Counted from the stretch's first letter, positions 36,694-45,785 are shown. The stretch: DNA of 64,000 bases from Fundidesulfovibrio putealis DSM 16056 (GCF_000429325.1 NZ_KE386885.1:31090-95089), one strand, 5' to 3'. Notes: a model not told the origin generated them from the letters alone. Numbers and translations: made by a program.

Positions 36694-37718
36694 GCGTCAT
36701 GGGGGCCAGGGCCTGCCTGGCGGGTAAGACTCGAATGAAACACGAAGCTGGAGCGGATGTGGTTCTTCACGTAGTACATGGCCTCGTCGGCCTTCCTGAC
36801 CAGCTCCCAGGGGTCCGTGCCGTCATCGGGGGCCAAGCTAATGCCGATGCTCCCGCCGGGTCCCTGCTCACCCTTGAGGCTCTCGTAGGGCAGGTGCAGG
36901 GCGGCGATGATCTTGCGCGCCACCTCGGACGCGCCCGATTCCCCCCGCTGGCCGGGCAGCACCACCACGAACTCGTCCCCGCCAACGCGGGCCACGGTGT
37001 CCGAGGCGCGCACCTGCCCAAGCACCCGTCCGGCAGCCTCCTTGAGCACAAGGTCGCCCACGGCGTGGCCCAGGCGGTCGTTGACGGGCTTGAAGTTGTC
37101 CAGGTCCAGAAACAGGACGGCCACCTTGGTCTGCTCCCGGCGAGACGCCTCCAGCACCCGCGAGAGCCGGTCGATCAGCAGCAGCCGGTTGGCGAGCCCG
37201 GTGAGCGGGTCGTGCAGCGAGGCGTGCTGGGCCTTCTCGGCCATGGTCTTGGCCTCGGTGACGTCCTGGATGATGCCGTCGTAGAAGGCCACGTGGCCGA
37301 ACGCGTTGCGCCGGATCACCGGGGTGTTGCGCACCCATCGCTCGCTGCCGTCTTTGTGCAGGATGCGGTGGTCCAGGGGCTGGACGTCCTCGCCGCGAAG
37401 CAGGCGCTGGGCCTGCTCCAACACGGCGGAGCGGTCCTCCGGGTGGACCATGGAATACCAGAGGGTGGGGTCTGCGTCGAAGTCGCCCGGAGCATAGCCC
37501 GTGATCAGCTCGCACCCGTCTCCGTGGACCGTGGACACCGCGCGCCCGTCCTCCACCTTGACCGTGTAGATATAGCCGACCACCGTGCCCAGGAGCTTCC
37601 GGTAGCGCTCCTCGGACTCGCGCACCGACAGCCAGGCCTCCTCCAGCCTGTCCGCCCGGAGCCTCAGCTCGCCGATCTCGGCGAGAAGCTCCTCGGATGT
37701 CCGGCACGCTTCACTCAT
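36690..37718 (-). CDS. PAS-GGDEF diguanylate cyclase
   Basis: 342 residues. A PAS/PAC domain (about 30-165, with HRILHKDGSERWVRNTPVI) precedes a GGDEF domain (about 170-330). The signature is VGGDEFVVVLP with DLDNFKPVNDRLGHAVGD and HDPLTGLANRLLL, so active c-di-GMP synthesis is expected. The open frame extends to a TTG at 37754, but the ATG at 37718 is preferred. The stop overlaps the ATG of the PAS kinase, suggesting the kinase and cyclase work in one pathway. There is no membrane helix. Confidence 0.9.
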   Translation of the reverse strand: MSEACRTSEELLAEIGELRLRADRLEEAWLSVRESEERYRKLLGTVVGYIYTVKVEDGRAVSTVHGDGCELITGYAPGDFDADPTLWYSMVHPEDRSAVLEQAQRLLRGEDVQPLDHRILHKDGSERWVRNTPVIRRNAFGHVAFYDGIIQDVTEAKTMAEKAQHASLHDPLTGLANRLLLIDRLSRVLEASRREQTKVAVLFLDLDNFKPVNDRLGHAVGDLVLKEAAGRVLGQVRASDTVARVGGDEFVVVLPGQRGESGASEVARKIIAALHLPYESLKGEQGPGGSIGISLAPDDGTDPWELVRKADEAMYYVKNHIRSSFVFHSSLTRQAGPGPHDA

Positions 37719-37835
37719 GGATTCCACGTTGCTCCAAGCGGCTTGTCCCGTCAACCAGGACCATTTTACGATTTGGTTTCAGGCGTAGGCATGTTACATC
37801 ATCGTCAACGCAAAAGCAAAATACAGGAGACATCC

Positions 37836-38156
37836 ATGAAAGACGCCCTCAAGCCCAAGCACTACGAGATCATGCGTTCCAAGTTCCCCGATTATATCCA
37901 GGCAGTGGAGACCCTGGGCAAGGCCGTGCGCGACGCCGGACCGCTGGACGAGAAGACGCTCCTGCTGGTGCAGCTTGGCGCGGCCTGCGCAACCCACTCC
38001 GAAGGGTCCGTGCTGTCCCACGCCCGCCGGGCCATGGCCGCCGGAGCCAGCCTGGACGAGATCAACCACGCCCTCATGGGACTGACCTCCACCATCGGCT
38101 TCCCCACCGTGGCCGCCGCCATCAGCTGGGTCAGGAAGAACCTCGAGAACGATTAA
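37836..38156 (+). CDS. Carboxymuconolactone decarboxylase (AhpD-like) family protein
   Basis: 106 residues, all helical. Family core: DEKTLLLVQLGAACATHSEGSVLSHARRAMAAGA. AhpD-type peroxidase partners use a CxxC; here the motif is CATH, so the second Cys is replaced by His and a thiol redox role is doubtful. AGGAG lies 6 nt before the ATG at 37836. It is divergent from the cyclase. A type B repeat follows. Function cannot be stated more closely. Confidence 0.85.
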   Translation: MKDALKPKHYEIMRSKFPDYIQAVETLGKAVRDAGPLDEKTLLLVQLGAACATHSEGSVLSHARRAMAAGASLDEINHALMGLTSTIGFPTVAAAISWVRKNLEND

Positions 38157-38177
38157 GCGAGCCCACGCACGACGGAG

Positions 38178-38226
38178 AAGAAGCCTCCGGCGGCCAAAGG
38201 GCTCCGCCCTTTGGAAACCCTTATAC
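38178..38226 (+). repeat. Dispersed hairpin repeat, type B
   Basis: GCCTCCGGCGGCC then AAAGGGCTCCGCCCTTTGG and AAACCCTTATACGC. Near-identical to 1623-1676 and 53583-53632. Confidence 0.8.
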
Positions 38227-38285
38227 GCTTCGCGACTATCCCCCCACCGCCAGGATGGGGGCGATGGCCGCGAGGTCCCCAAGCC

Positions 38286-39119
38286 ATGAGCCAAGAAGCC
38301 AGGAACCACTCCGCCTTCCTGCGCGACCCCGACCTGCCCTTCCTGGAATCGCGCGATTCCAGGATCGCGGGCAGCCCGTTCGGCGTCCACACCCACGAAA
38401 CCTTCGCCATCTCCGTGGTGACGGGCGGCGCAACCATGCTGGACTGTCGGGGCGGGCAATGGCTCATCCCGGCGGGCTGCGTCGTGTTCCTGCCCCCCGG
38501 TGAACCCCACGCCTGCAACCCGCGTCCGGGCGGGGAATTCGTCTACCGCATGTTCTACGTGGAGCGGGCATGGTTCGAGGCCCGCTGCGCGAACGTGCCA
38601 AGGATGGGCGGCCTGGACCTTGAGCATCCCGCGCTTTTGGAAGATCCCGCCATGATCCGCACGTTTCTGGATTTCGCAACCTCCCAGGACCGGCGCGCCC
38701 AGGCCGCCGAGAAGCTGGCCCTGTGGGAACGCGCCATGGACGCGCTGCTGGGCTGCGCCCCCAGCCACGTCCTGACCGGAGGACAGGCCAGGGCCGAACG
38801 CCGGGCGGCCCGCATGGCTGCCGACGTCATCGCCGAGCGCCCGGCGGACCAGCTCAGCATGGCAGAGCTGGCCCAGGCCTGCGGCGTCTCCCCCACCCAT
38901 CTGCCCCGCATCTTCCGCCAGACCCTGGGCCTGACCCCCCTGGCCTACCAGAACCAGCTGCGGGTGGAGCTGGCCAAGCGGCTGCTGGCCACGGGAACGC
39001 CCATCGCCCAGACGGCGGCCCAGGCCGGATTCGCCGACCAGAGCCACCTGAACCGGGTGTTCCGCCGCTACGCAGGGGCCACGCCGCGCCAGTACCTGCT
39101 CGGTTCGCGCCCCGGCTGA
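38286..39119 (+). CDS. AraC-family transcriptional regulator
   Basis: 277 residues. An N-terminal cupin-like AraC sensor domain (about 15-110: HTHETFAISVVTGG, FLPPGEPHAC) is followed by two C-terminal HTH motifs (about 185-275). These are LAQACGVSPTHLPRIFRQTLG and the second FADQSHLNRVFRRYAGATPRQY. The chosen ATG at 38286 has a GAGG 10 nt upstream; a longer reading starts inside the repeat. Lacking a ligand clue, I infer it may control the EamA exporter encoded 143 bp downstream, an arrangement common for this family. Confidence 0.9.
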   Translation: MSQEARNHSAFLRDPDLPFLESRDSRIAGSPFGVHTHETFAISVVTGGATMLDCRGGQWLIPAGCVVFLPPGEPHACNPRPGGEFVYRMFYVERAWFEARCANVPRMGGLDLEHPALLEDPAMIRTFLDFATSQDRRAQAAEKLALWERAMDALLGCAPSHVLTGGQARAERRAARMAADVIAERPADQLSMAELAQACGVSPTHLPRIFRQTLGLTPLAYQNQLRVELAKRLLATGTPIAQTAAQAGFADQSHLNRVFRRYAGATPRQYLLGSRPG

Positions 39120-39168
39120 CCTCTGCACCGGACCCGCTGCACGGTCTCTTCAGTCGGCCTTCGCCAAC

Positions 39169-39196
39169 ATTGCGCGGCAAGAACGCCGCGCGCAAT
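39169..39196. terminator. Hairpin after the AraC gene
   Basis: ATTGCGCGGC pairs with GCCGCGCGCAAT (two extra bases in the right arm) and is followed by TTTCG. Plausible but weak terminator, 50 bp after the stop. Confidence 0.45.
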
Positions 39197-39262
39197 TTCG
39201 TCCAAGAAATACCCCGCCAGCCGGGCTAAGCGTGCTCCCCATCCGACATCTGGGGAGATCGC

Positions 39263-40156
39263 ATGCCACGCCATAACATAGCCGCCTACGCCGCGCTTTG
39301 CGCCTCGGTCCTCTTCTGGGGCCTGTCCTTCACGGCCACCAAGGTGGCCCTCACACACCTCGCGCCTTTCACCATCCTGTTTCTGCGCTTCGCCCTGGCC
39401 TGCTCCGTGCTGGTCCCCGTGGCCGCAGCCGGGAGGCTTCGCGGGCTTGGGCTCGCGGACCACGCCAGGATCTTCGGCATCTCCATCCTGTTTCCGGGCT
39501 GCTACTTCGCCCTGGAGACATTTGCCCTGCGCCTGACCTCGGCCACCAGCGCCTCGCTCATCTCGGCGGCCATCCCCATGGCGGTGCTGGCCCTCTGCGC
39601 GGCGGTGGCCAGGGAGAGGCCCCCCCTGCGAAACGTCCTGGGCGTGGCCGCCTCCCTTGCGGGGGTGTGCCTGCTGGTGGGGCTTCGCGGCGGCGCAGGG
39701 AGCCCCATGAACTCCGGGGACGCCCTGATGCTCGGGGCCGTGGCCTCGGCGGCGGCGTACATGGTGGCCGCGTCCCGCCTGTGCCGCAGCGTGTCGCCGC
39801 TGGCCCTCACCACGCTCCAGATGTTCTGGGGCACGCTCTTTTTCCTGCCCTTCTTCCTGGCGGACCTGCCCGAATGGGGGCTTGTCCCGGCTGCGCCGCT
39901 CCTGGCCGTGGCCAGCCTGGGCCTCTTCGCCACGGTGGGCGCGTTCCTGGCCTACAACTTCGCCCTGTCGCGCGTTCCGGCGCAGACGGCCTCGCTGTTC
40001 ATCAACGCGGTGCCGGTGGTGGCGGTGTTCGGGGCGCACCTGGCGCTGAACGAGTCCGTGGCCGTGACCCAGCTGGCGGGCGGGGCGATGATCCTGGCCT
40101 CGGTTTACGCCACGGCCTCGCGACCGGCGCGGGAGCGGGTCTCCAACACTTCTTGA
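39263..40156 (+). CDS. EamA/DMT-superfamily inner-membrane transporter
   Basis: 297 residues with about ten predicted membrane helices in two EamA repeats: LCASVLFWGLSFTATKVAL at the start, FLRFALACSVLVPVAA, and the second-repeat start GAVASAAAYMVAASRL. The end has FINAVPVVAVFGAHLALNE, the typical last-helix segment. DMT proteins export small metabolites, often amino acids or their analogues; the substrate is unknown. GGGGAG precedes the ATG. The AraC gene upstream on the same strand may regulate it. Confidence 0.92.
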   Translation: MPRHNIAAYAALCASVLFWGLSFTATKVALTHLAPFTILFLRFALACSVLVPVAAAGRLRGLGLADHARIFGISILFPGCYFALETFALRLTSATSASLISAAIPMAVLALCAAVARERPPLRNVLGVAASLAGVCLLVGLRGGAGSPMNSGDALMLGAVASAAAYMVAASRLCRSVSPLALTTLQMFWGTLFFLPFFLADLPEWGLVPAAPLLAVASLGLFATVGAFLAYNFALSRVPAQTASLFINAVPVVAVFGAHLALNESVAVTQLAGGAMILASVYATASRPARERVSNTS

Positions 40157-40225
40157 CGCGACGGGGCATTTCACGCACACGGGACAAAACTGCGACGACA
40201 ATTTCCCGCACCCGAGGTTTTTCCC

Positions 40226-41665
40226 ATGATAATGGACTGCATGAAGACCGCCGATCCCGCGATGATCGAGATGTTCCGTCCCTTCGGCCTGAAGATGGAG
40301 GAGCAAGGCATTCCCCCCATCGTGATCAACGTCTTCAAGTGTTACTATTCCCGGCTGCTCTACGGCGCGCAGGGCAAGCTCCCCGAAGACGAGCTCCTGC
40401 CCCTGACCGACCGCGAGGCCCCGGACTACGAGTCCCTGTCCAGCTACGCGGAAGTGGGGCGCCAGGCCATGGGTCACGCCGTGGTCATCAAGCTGAACGG
40501 GGGCCTCGGGACCTCCATGGGCCTGGAAAAGGCCAAGAGCCTCATCACCGTGAAGAACGGCATGAGCTTTCTTGACCTGATCCTCGGCCAGATGCGGATG
40601 CTGCGCGAAAAACACGGCAAAAACATCCCGCTGCTCTTCATGAACAGCTTCAAGACCCACCTGGACACCATGCTCAAGGTGGAGGGCTTCGACAACGGAC
40701 CCGGCGGACTGCCCCTGGCCTTCCTGCAGCACCGCTACCCCAAGATACTGCACAAGGACCTCTCCCCGGCCACCTGGCCGGGCAACCCGGAGCTTGAGTG
40801 GAACCCGCCGGGACACGGCGACCTGTACACAGCCCTGGTCACCTCCAAGGTGCTGCGAAAGCTCCTGGAGCGGGGCATCCACTACGCCTTCATCTCCAAC
40901 TCGGACAACCTGGGCGCGGTGATGGACGAGCGGCTTCTGGGCTACATGGTCAAGGAGCAGGCCCCGTTCCTGATGGAAGTGGCCGGGCGCACCGCCTCCG
41001 ACCGCAAGGGCGGCCATCTGGCGCGCCTTCGCACCAACGGGCGCATGGTCCTGCGCGAGATCGCCCAGTGCCCCGAGCGCGACCTGGACGCCTTCCAGGA
41101 CATCGGGAAGCACCGCTTCTTCAACACCAACTCCCTGTGGGTTGACCTTCGGGCCATGGAGAAGGTGTTCGTGGCCAACGGCATGATGCCGCTTGACCTC
41201 ATCCTGAACCCCAAGACCCTGGACCCGCGCAACCCCAAGTCCCCGGAGGTGATCCAGATCGAGACCGCCATGGGCTCGGCCGTGTCCGCCTTCGAGAACG
41301 CCCAGGCCGTGAAGGTCCCGCGCACCCGCTTCGCCCCGGTGAAGACCACCGGGGACCTCCTGGTGGTCATGTCCGACTGCTACGACATCAGCCCCGACAA
41401 GACCGTGGTGCCCTCCCCCTTGCGCACCGACCCCATGCCCGTGGTGCACCTGGACGCGCGCCACTACAAGAAGATCGACGACTTCACGGCGCGCTTCCCC
41501 TACGGAGCGCCGTCGCTCATCGGGTGCGAAAGCCTCGCCGTGAAGGGCGACGTGCTGTTCGAGGCTGGAGTGACCGTCACCGGCAAAGCCCATGTGGTGA
41601 ACGATTCTGAGACGCAGGCCGTGGTGCGCCAGGGAACTGTCCTGGACGGCGAAGTGAGGCTCTAG
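40226..41665 (+). CDS. UTP-glucose-1-phosphate uridylyltransferase, eukaryotic UGP2-like type
   Basis: 479 residues. It makes UDP-glucose from UTP and glucose 1-phosphate. The nucleotide-binding loop is KLNGGLGTSMGLEKAKS near 88-104. The GNPELEWNPPGHGDLYTAL segment near 190 and NSDNLG near 232 are typical of the UDPGP family. A C-terminal beta-helix-like tail is present. This is the UGP2/AGX class, not the bacterial GalU class. The ATG at 40226 has GAGG 9 nt upstream; an ATG two codons later also exists. It overlaps the following response-regulator gene by one base. Confidence 0.88.
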   Translation: MIMDCMKTADPAMIEMFRPFGLKMEEQGIPPIVINVFKCYYSRLLYGAQGKLPEDELLPLTDREAPDYESLSSYAEVGRQAMGHAVVIKLNGGLGTSMGLEKAKSLITVKNGMSFLDLILGQMRMLREKHGKNIPLLFMNSFKTHLDTMLKVEGFDNGPGGLPLAFLQHRYPKILHKDLSPATWPGNPELEWNPPGHGDLYTALVTSKVLRKLLERGIHYAFISNSDNLGAVMDERLLGYMVKEQAPFLMEVAGRTASDRKGGHLARLRTNGRMVLREIAQCPERDLDAFQDIGKHRFFNTNSLWVDLRAMEKVFVANGMMPLDLILNPKTLDPRNPKSPEVIQIETAMGSAVSAFENAQAVKVPRTRFAPVKTTGDLLVVMSDCYDISPDKTVVPSPLRTDPMPVVHLDARHYKKIDDFTARFPYGAPSLIGCESLAVKGDVLFEAGVTVTGKAHVVNDSETQAVVRQGTVLDGEVRL

Positions 41666-42351
41666 TGCGCATCCTACTGGTGGAGGACGACCCTCAGGCT
41701 GCGGCCTATCTGGTCAAGGGCCTGAAAGAGCAGGGTCTGGCCGTGGACCACGTGGCCGACGGGCGCGAAGGCTTGTTCCGGGCCTCCGGCGGCGGCTACG
41801 ACGCGATCATCCTGGACCGCATGTTGCCGAACATGGACGGCCTGTCCATCCTGAAGACCGTGCGCGCGGCCGGGGACAACACCCCGGTTCTGCTGCTCTC
41901 GGCCCTCTCCGACGTGGACGCCCGCGTGGAGGGCCTGCGCGCCGGGGGCGACGACTACCTCACCAAGCCCTTCGCCTTCGCGGAGCTCATGGCCCGCCTG
42001 GAGGCCCTGGGGCGGCGCGGACGGCCCGAGAAGCCCCTGACCGTGCTGACGCTTTCCGATCTGGAGCTGGACCTGACAGCGCGCACCGTGAAGCGCGCGG
42101 GAAAGCCCATCGACCTAAAGCCCAAGGAGTTCGCGCTGCTGGAATACTTCATGCGCCACGCCGGGCAGGTGGTCACCCGCACCATGCTGCTGGAGCGCGT
42201 CTGGGACTACGCCTTCGATCCCCAGACCAACGTCATCGACGTGCACGTGTCCAGGCTGCGCGGCAAGATCGACAAAGACTTCGAGAAACCCCTGCTGCAT
42301 ACGGTGCGCGGCGCGGGATACACGCTGCGTGATCCGTCCGAAGCTCCTTAA
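41665..42351 (+). CDS. OmpR-family response regulator
   Basis: 228 residues. The receiver (1-115) has VEDDPQAA and the phospho-acceptor in IILDRMLPNMDGL (Asp about 51). The OmpR winged helix (125-228) has LKPKEFALLEYFMRHAGQV, DVHVSRLRGKI and VRGAGYTLRD. The start is GTG at 41665 with GAGG 6 nt upstream, overlapping the UGPase stop by one base. It overlaps the kinase gene by 23 bp. The pair probably senses envelope conditions; the regulated HtrA gene may be the neighbour downstream. Confidence 0.92.
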   Translation: MRILLVEDDPQAAAYLVKGLKEQGLAVDHVADGREGLFRASGGGYDAIILDRMLPNMDGLSILKTVRAAGDNTPVLLLSALSDVDARVEGLRAGGDDYLTKPFAFAELMARLEALGRRGRPEKPLTVLTLSDLELDLTARTVKRAGKPIDLKPKEFALLEYFMRHAGQVVTRTMLLERVWDYAFDPQTNVIDVHVSRLRGKIDKDFEKPLLHTVRGAGYTLRDPSEAP

Positions 42352-43699
42352 GACCTTCAGCTTCCGGCTGGCCCTGTGGTATGTGGGCCTGTTCGCCGTG
42401 TCCGCCACGGTGGTCTTCGGATTCATCTGGTGGGCCGCCGTGACCTTCATGCTGCGCCAGACCGAGGAGATCATCGAATCCGAGGTCTGGAGCCTGGTGG
42501 AGCAGTACGACGAACGCGGCCTGGCCGCGCTCTCCATGCAGATCTCTGGACGCCAGCGCAGCGAGGCCTCTCGCTCCAACATCTACCTGCTGGTGGACCG
42601 CGAATTCCATTATCTGGCGGGCAACATGCGCCAGTGGCCCCGCACCATCGAGCCCAAGGGCTTCCCCGAATGGCACACCATCCCCGTGGCCGCCGAGGAC
42701 GACCCCAAGCCCCTGGAGGCCAGGGTGCGCGTGGTGACGCTGTTGGGCAAGGTGCACCTGCTCGTTGGGCGCGAGCTCTCGGACGTGTTGCGCGCGCGGG
42801 CCATCATGGCCATCGCCATGGCGCTTGGTATCTTCTTCACGGTGATCATGGGGCTCATCTGGGGCAACGTCATGAGCGTCAAGCTCCTGGCCCGCCTGGA
42901 GAACGTCAACCGGGCCAGCCGGGAGATCATCGCCGGAGCCATGTCGCGACGAATACCGCTCTCGGGCTCCGGCGACGAGTTCGACCGCCTGGCCGAGAAC
43001 TTAAACGACATGCTCGACCGCATCGGCGAGCTTTTGACCACGGTCAGGCAGGTGTCGGACAACATCGCCCACGACCTGCGCAGCCCGCTCACGCGCCTGC
43101 GCTCGCGCCTGGAGCTGGCCCTGCTGGAGCAGCCCGACCCCGTCACCCAGCGCCAGGCCATGGAGGAGGCAATCGACCAGGCCGAGTCCATCATCGCCAC
43201 CTTCAACGCCCTGCTGACCATCGCCCAGGCCGAATCCGCCGCCGCGCGCGGGGGCTTCGAAAAGCTGGACCTCACCATGCTGGTGCGAGACGCCGCCGAA
43301 CTCTACGAACCCTTGGCCGAGGACAAGGACATCTGCGTCACCGTGGATGTGCAGGACGGCCTTGCGGTGATGGGCAACCGGCACCTGCTCTCCCAGGCCG
43401 TGGCCAACCTTCTGGACAACGCGGTGAAGTACACCCCGGAGGGCGGCGCGATCCGCGTGGAGGCCAGGCGCACGGCCGAGGGCGTGTCCATGAGCGTGGC
43501 GGATTCCGGCCCCGGCATCCCGGAGCAAGAGCGGGAAAACGTGCTCAGGCGCTTCTACCGCCTGGACGCCAGCCGCAACACGCCCGGCTCGGGCCTGGGG
43601 CTGTCGCTGGTGGCGGCGGTGGCGCGACTGCACGGGGCGCGGCTGGAACTATCGGACAACGCTCCCGGACTGCAAACCCGAATGGTCTTTACCGCATGA
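42329..43699 (+). CDS. Membrane sensor histidine kinase paired with the upstream regulator
   Basis: 456 residues. Two membrane helices (about 13-38 and 155-178) flank a periplasmic domain of about 115 residues, then HAMP. HisKA has VSDNIAHDLRSPLTRLR (His near 247) and HATPase_c has NLLDNAVKYTPEGG, DSGPGIP and GSGLGLSLVAAV. The start is GTG at 42329 inside the end of the regulator gene. The downstream direct and inverted repeats before htrA may be binding sites for its regulator. Signal unknown. Confidence 0.9.
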   Translation: MIRPKLLKTFSFRLALWYVGLFAVSATVVFGFIWWAAVTFMLRQTEEIIESEVWSLVEQYDERGLAALSMQISGRQRSEASRSNIYLLVDREFHYLAGNMRQWPRTIEPKGFPEWHTIPVAAEDDPKPLEARVRVVTLLGKVHLLVGRELSDVLRARAIMAIAMALGIFFTVIMGLIWGNVMSVKLLARLENVNRASREIIAGAMSRRIPLSGSGDEFDRLAENLNDMLDRIGELLTTVRQVSDNIAHDLRSPLTRLRSRLELALLEQPDPVTQRQAMEEAIDQAESIIATFNALLTIAQAESAAARGGFEKLDLTMLVRDAAELYEPLAEDKDICVTVDVQDGLAVMGNRHLLSQAVANLLDNAVKYTPEGGAIRVEARRTAEGVSMSVADSGPGIPEQERENVLRRFYRLDASRNTPGSGLGLSLVAAVARLHGARLELSDNAPGLQTRMVFTA

Positions 43700-43728
43700 A
43701 CTTCTGTTAATTCCCTGGAAATATCCCT

Positions 43729-43769
43729 GTCACGTAACTCCCCTATTTCTCAGCATCACGGAACGTGAC
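43729..43769. promoter_or_regulatory. Repeats upstream of htrA, candidate regulator sites
   Basis: Direct repeat TCACGTAAC (43730) and TCACGGAAC (43756), 26 bp apart, and an inverted pair GTCACGT (43729) / ACGTGAC (43763). They lie 28-68 bp before the HtrA start codon and just after the kinase gene, so could be bound by the adjacent OmpR-type regulator. Confidence 0.45.
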
Positions 43770-43796
43770 CGCGTTCCCCACATCAGGAGAGAAGCA

Positions 43797-45185
43797 ATGC
43801 ACCGGACGAAATTCCTACGGAACACTCTTTTCAGCGCGCTCATCGTCCTCGTGGCCGCAACCCAGGCTCTGGCCGATCTGCCCAAGTTCGCGGACCTGGC
43901 CGAAAAGGCCGGCCCGGCCGTGGTGAACATCTTCACCGAGACCGCCCCCAAGCAGACCCCGGGCAAGCCCCGCATGCAGACCCCGCGCGGCACGCCCTTC
44001 GACGATTTCTTCGAGCAGTTCGACCAGTACTTCAACCAGCAGCAGCCACAGCGCCGTACCCGCTCGCTGGGTTCGGGCTTTTTGATCTCCGCCGACGGCT
44101 ACATCCTCACCAACAACCACGTGGTGGAAAAAGCCGACAAGGTCAGCGTCAAGCTGCAAAAGGGCGAAAAGACCATCCAGGCCAAGGTCATCGGCACCGA
44201 TCCTGAGACTGACCTGGCTCTCATCAAGATAGACAACGGCTCCTCCCTGCCCTTCCTGAAGCTGGGCGATTCCGCCAAGATGCGCGTGGGCGAATGGGTC
44301 ATGGCCATCGGCAACCCCTTCGGGCTGTCCCACACCGTCACCCAGGGCATCATCTCCGCCAAGGGCCGCATCATCGGCGCCGGGCCGTATGACGACTTCA
44401 TCCAGACCGACGCCTCCATCAACCCCGGCAACTCCGGCGGGCCGCTTCTGAACCTGGACGGCGAGGTCATCGGCATCAACACCGCCATCGTGGCCGCCGG
44501 GCAGGGCATCGGCTTCGCCGTCCCCGCCAACATCGCCAAGGACGTGGTCAACCAGCTCAAATCCAAGGGCAAGGTCAAGCGCGGCATGATGGGCGTGACC
44601 ATCCAGCCCGTGGACGAGAACACCGCCAAGGCCCTGGGCCTCGCCGGAACCAAGGGCGCGCTGGTCAGCCAGGTCGGCCCCGGCAGCCCCGCCGAGAAGG
44701 CCGGACTGACCTCCGGCGACGTGATCACCGAAGTGAACGGCCAACCCGTCAGCGACGCCCACGAGCTGACCACCAAGGTCGGCGCCATGGCCCCCGGCGA
44801 GACCGTCACCGTCACCTTCCTGCGCAAGGGCCAGTCCAAGACGGCCAAGGTCACCCTGGTGGAGCGCGACGTGAAGCAGCTGGGCCAGGCCGGTGAAGAG
44901 TCCGGCGCGCAGGGCGACACCCTGGGCATGGCCCTCTCCACCACGGACCCGCGCACCAACAAGCCCGCTGGCGGCCTGATGGTGGTGGGTCTGGAGCAGG
45001 GATCCCCCGCAGCCGAAGCTGGCATCCGCAAGGGCGACGTCATCGTGGAAATCAACCAGAAGCCTGTCGCCACTCCCCAGGAAGCCGCCTCCATCATCGA
45101 GCAGGAAGGCAAGGCCAAGGGCGCGGTGGTAGTGCTTCTCAAGCGCCAGGGACAGCCGGTGTTCCGGTCCATCCCAGTGCAATAA
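43797..45185 (+). CDS. htrA: Periplasmic serine protease/chaperone HtrA (DegP-like)
   Basis: 462 residues. A signal peptide ends at about AQALA. The trypsin-like domain has the triad His in TNNHVVEKA (about 107), Asp in ETDLALIK (about 139) and Ser in NPGNSGGPLL (about 212). Two PDZ domains follow, about 262-350 and 370-455. It degrades or refolds misfolded periplasmic proteins. AGGAG lies 7 nt before the ATG. The two-component genes immediately upstream and the repeat sites between suggest stress-controlled expression. Confidence 0.95.
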   Translation: MHRTKFLRNTLFSALIVLVAATQALADLPKFADLAEKAGPAVVNIFTETAPKQTPGKPRMQTPRGTPFDDFFEQFDQYFNQQQPQRRTRSLGSGFLISADGYILTNNHVVEKADKVSVKLQKGEKTIQAKVIGTDPETDLALIKIDNGSSLPFLKLGDSAKMRVGEWVMAIGNPFGLSHTVTQGIISAKGRIIGAGPYDDFIQTDASINPGNSGGPLLNLDGEVIGINTAIVAAGQGIGFAVPANIAKDVVNQLKSKGKVKRGMMGVTIQPVDENTAKALGLAGTKGALVSQVGPGSPAEKAGLTSGDVITEVNGQPVSDAHELTTKVGAMAPGETVTVTFLRKGQSKTAKVTLVERDVKQLGQAGEESGAQGDTLGMALSTTDPRTNKPAGGLMVVGLEQGSPAAEAGIRKGDVIVEINQKPVATPQEAASIIEQEGKAKGAVVVLLKRQGQPVFRSIPVQ

Positions 45186-45295
45186 CAACTGTCTCATACG
45201 CTGGTCCGGGGAAATAAGCCGCCCCCGGACCGGTCCTCCTCCACCCTCGCATCAGCCCCCCCACCACCCTGGGGGGGTTGGTGTTTGTGGGGCCT

Positions 45296-45346
45296 GAACG
45301 AAAGAACGCCCGGCCTTCCCCTGGAAAGCCGGGCGTTCTTTCGTTC
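45296..45346. terminator. Strong 19-bp bidirectional hairpin terminator
   Basis: GAACGAAAGAACGCCCGGC pairs exactly with GCCGGGCGTTCTTTCGTTC across 13 nt. It lies between the convergent htrA and the Cys-rich gene. A second C/G-run hairpin lies just upstream (45255-45280). Confidence 0.9.
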
Positions 45347-45365
45347 CTATTCCTGCGACGTCCGC

Positions 45366-45785
45366 CTACGGTTTCATCCCGCAGCCCGAGTACCAGCTCT
45401 CGCAGCTGGAGATGCAGGCCTCCACGTCGTAGCGGCTTTTGTTGTCCGGGTCGGATTTGCATTTGGCCACGCACTGCTGGTAGCGGTTGCGGCAATATTC
45501 CGGGGTCTCGACGGCGTTGGAGGGCGGGCGGCGTTCTCCCTTCACCGACGGCGGGGGCACCGGCGTGAGCGCTCCGTTTCCGTCCACCAGCCTGAGCCTT
45601 GCGGAGCAGACCATGTTGCAGTCCACGCACTCGTAGTTGCAGGTCACGCTCGGGTCGCCCGAGGTGTCCGTCACGGTGCACACCACGGTTCCGTCCGGCC
45701 TGACGCACTGGTAGACGTTCTGCTGCTGCGCATGGGCCGTGGCCGCCAGGCACAGCAATGCCACAAGAATGACAATCCGTTTCAT
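45366..45785 (-). CDS. Secreted Cys-rich protein of unknown function
   Basis: 139 residues. A signal peptide ends AHA, with cleavage before QQQNVYQC. The mature protein has about thirteen cysteines in paired spacings (CNYECVDCNMVC, CRNRYQQCVAKCK, ACISSCESWYSGC), suggesting a disulfide-rich fold. A proline-rich linker (about 75-90) separates two Cys-rich halves. No family is recognised. GGGAGG precedes the ATG at 45785. It is divergent from Kup; the longer reading upstream is an artefact of overlap with kup. Confidence 0.75.
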   Translation of the reverse strand: MKRIVILVALLCLAATAHAQQQNVYQCVRPDGTVVCTVTDTSGDPSVTCNYECVDCNMVCSARLRLVDGNGALTPVPPPSVKGERRPPSNAVETPEYCRNRYQQCVAKCKSDPDNKSRYDVEACISSCESWYSGCGMKP

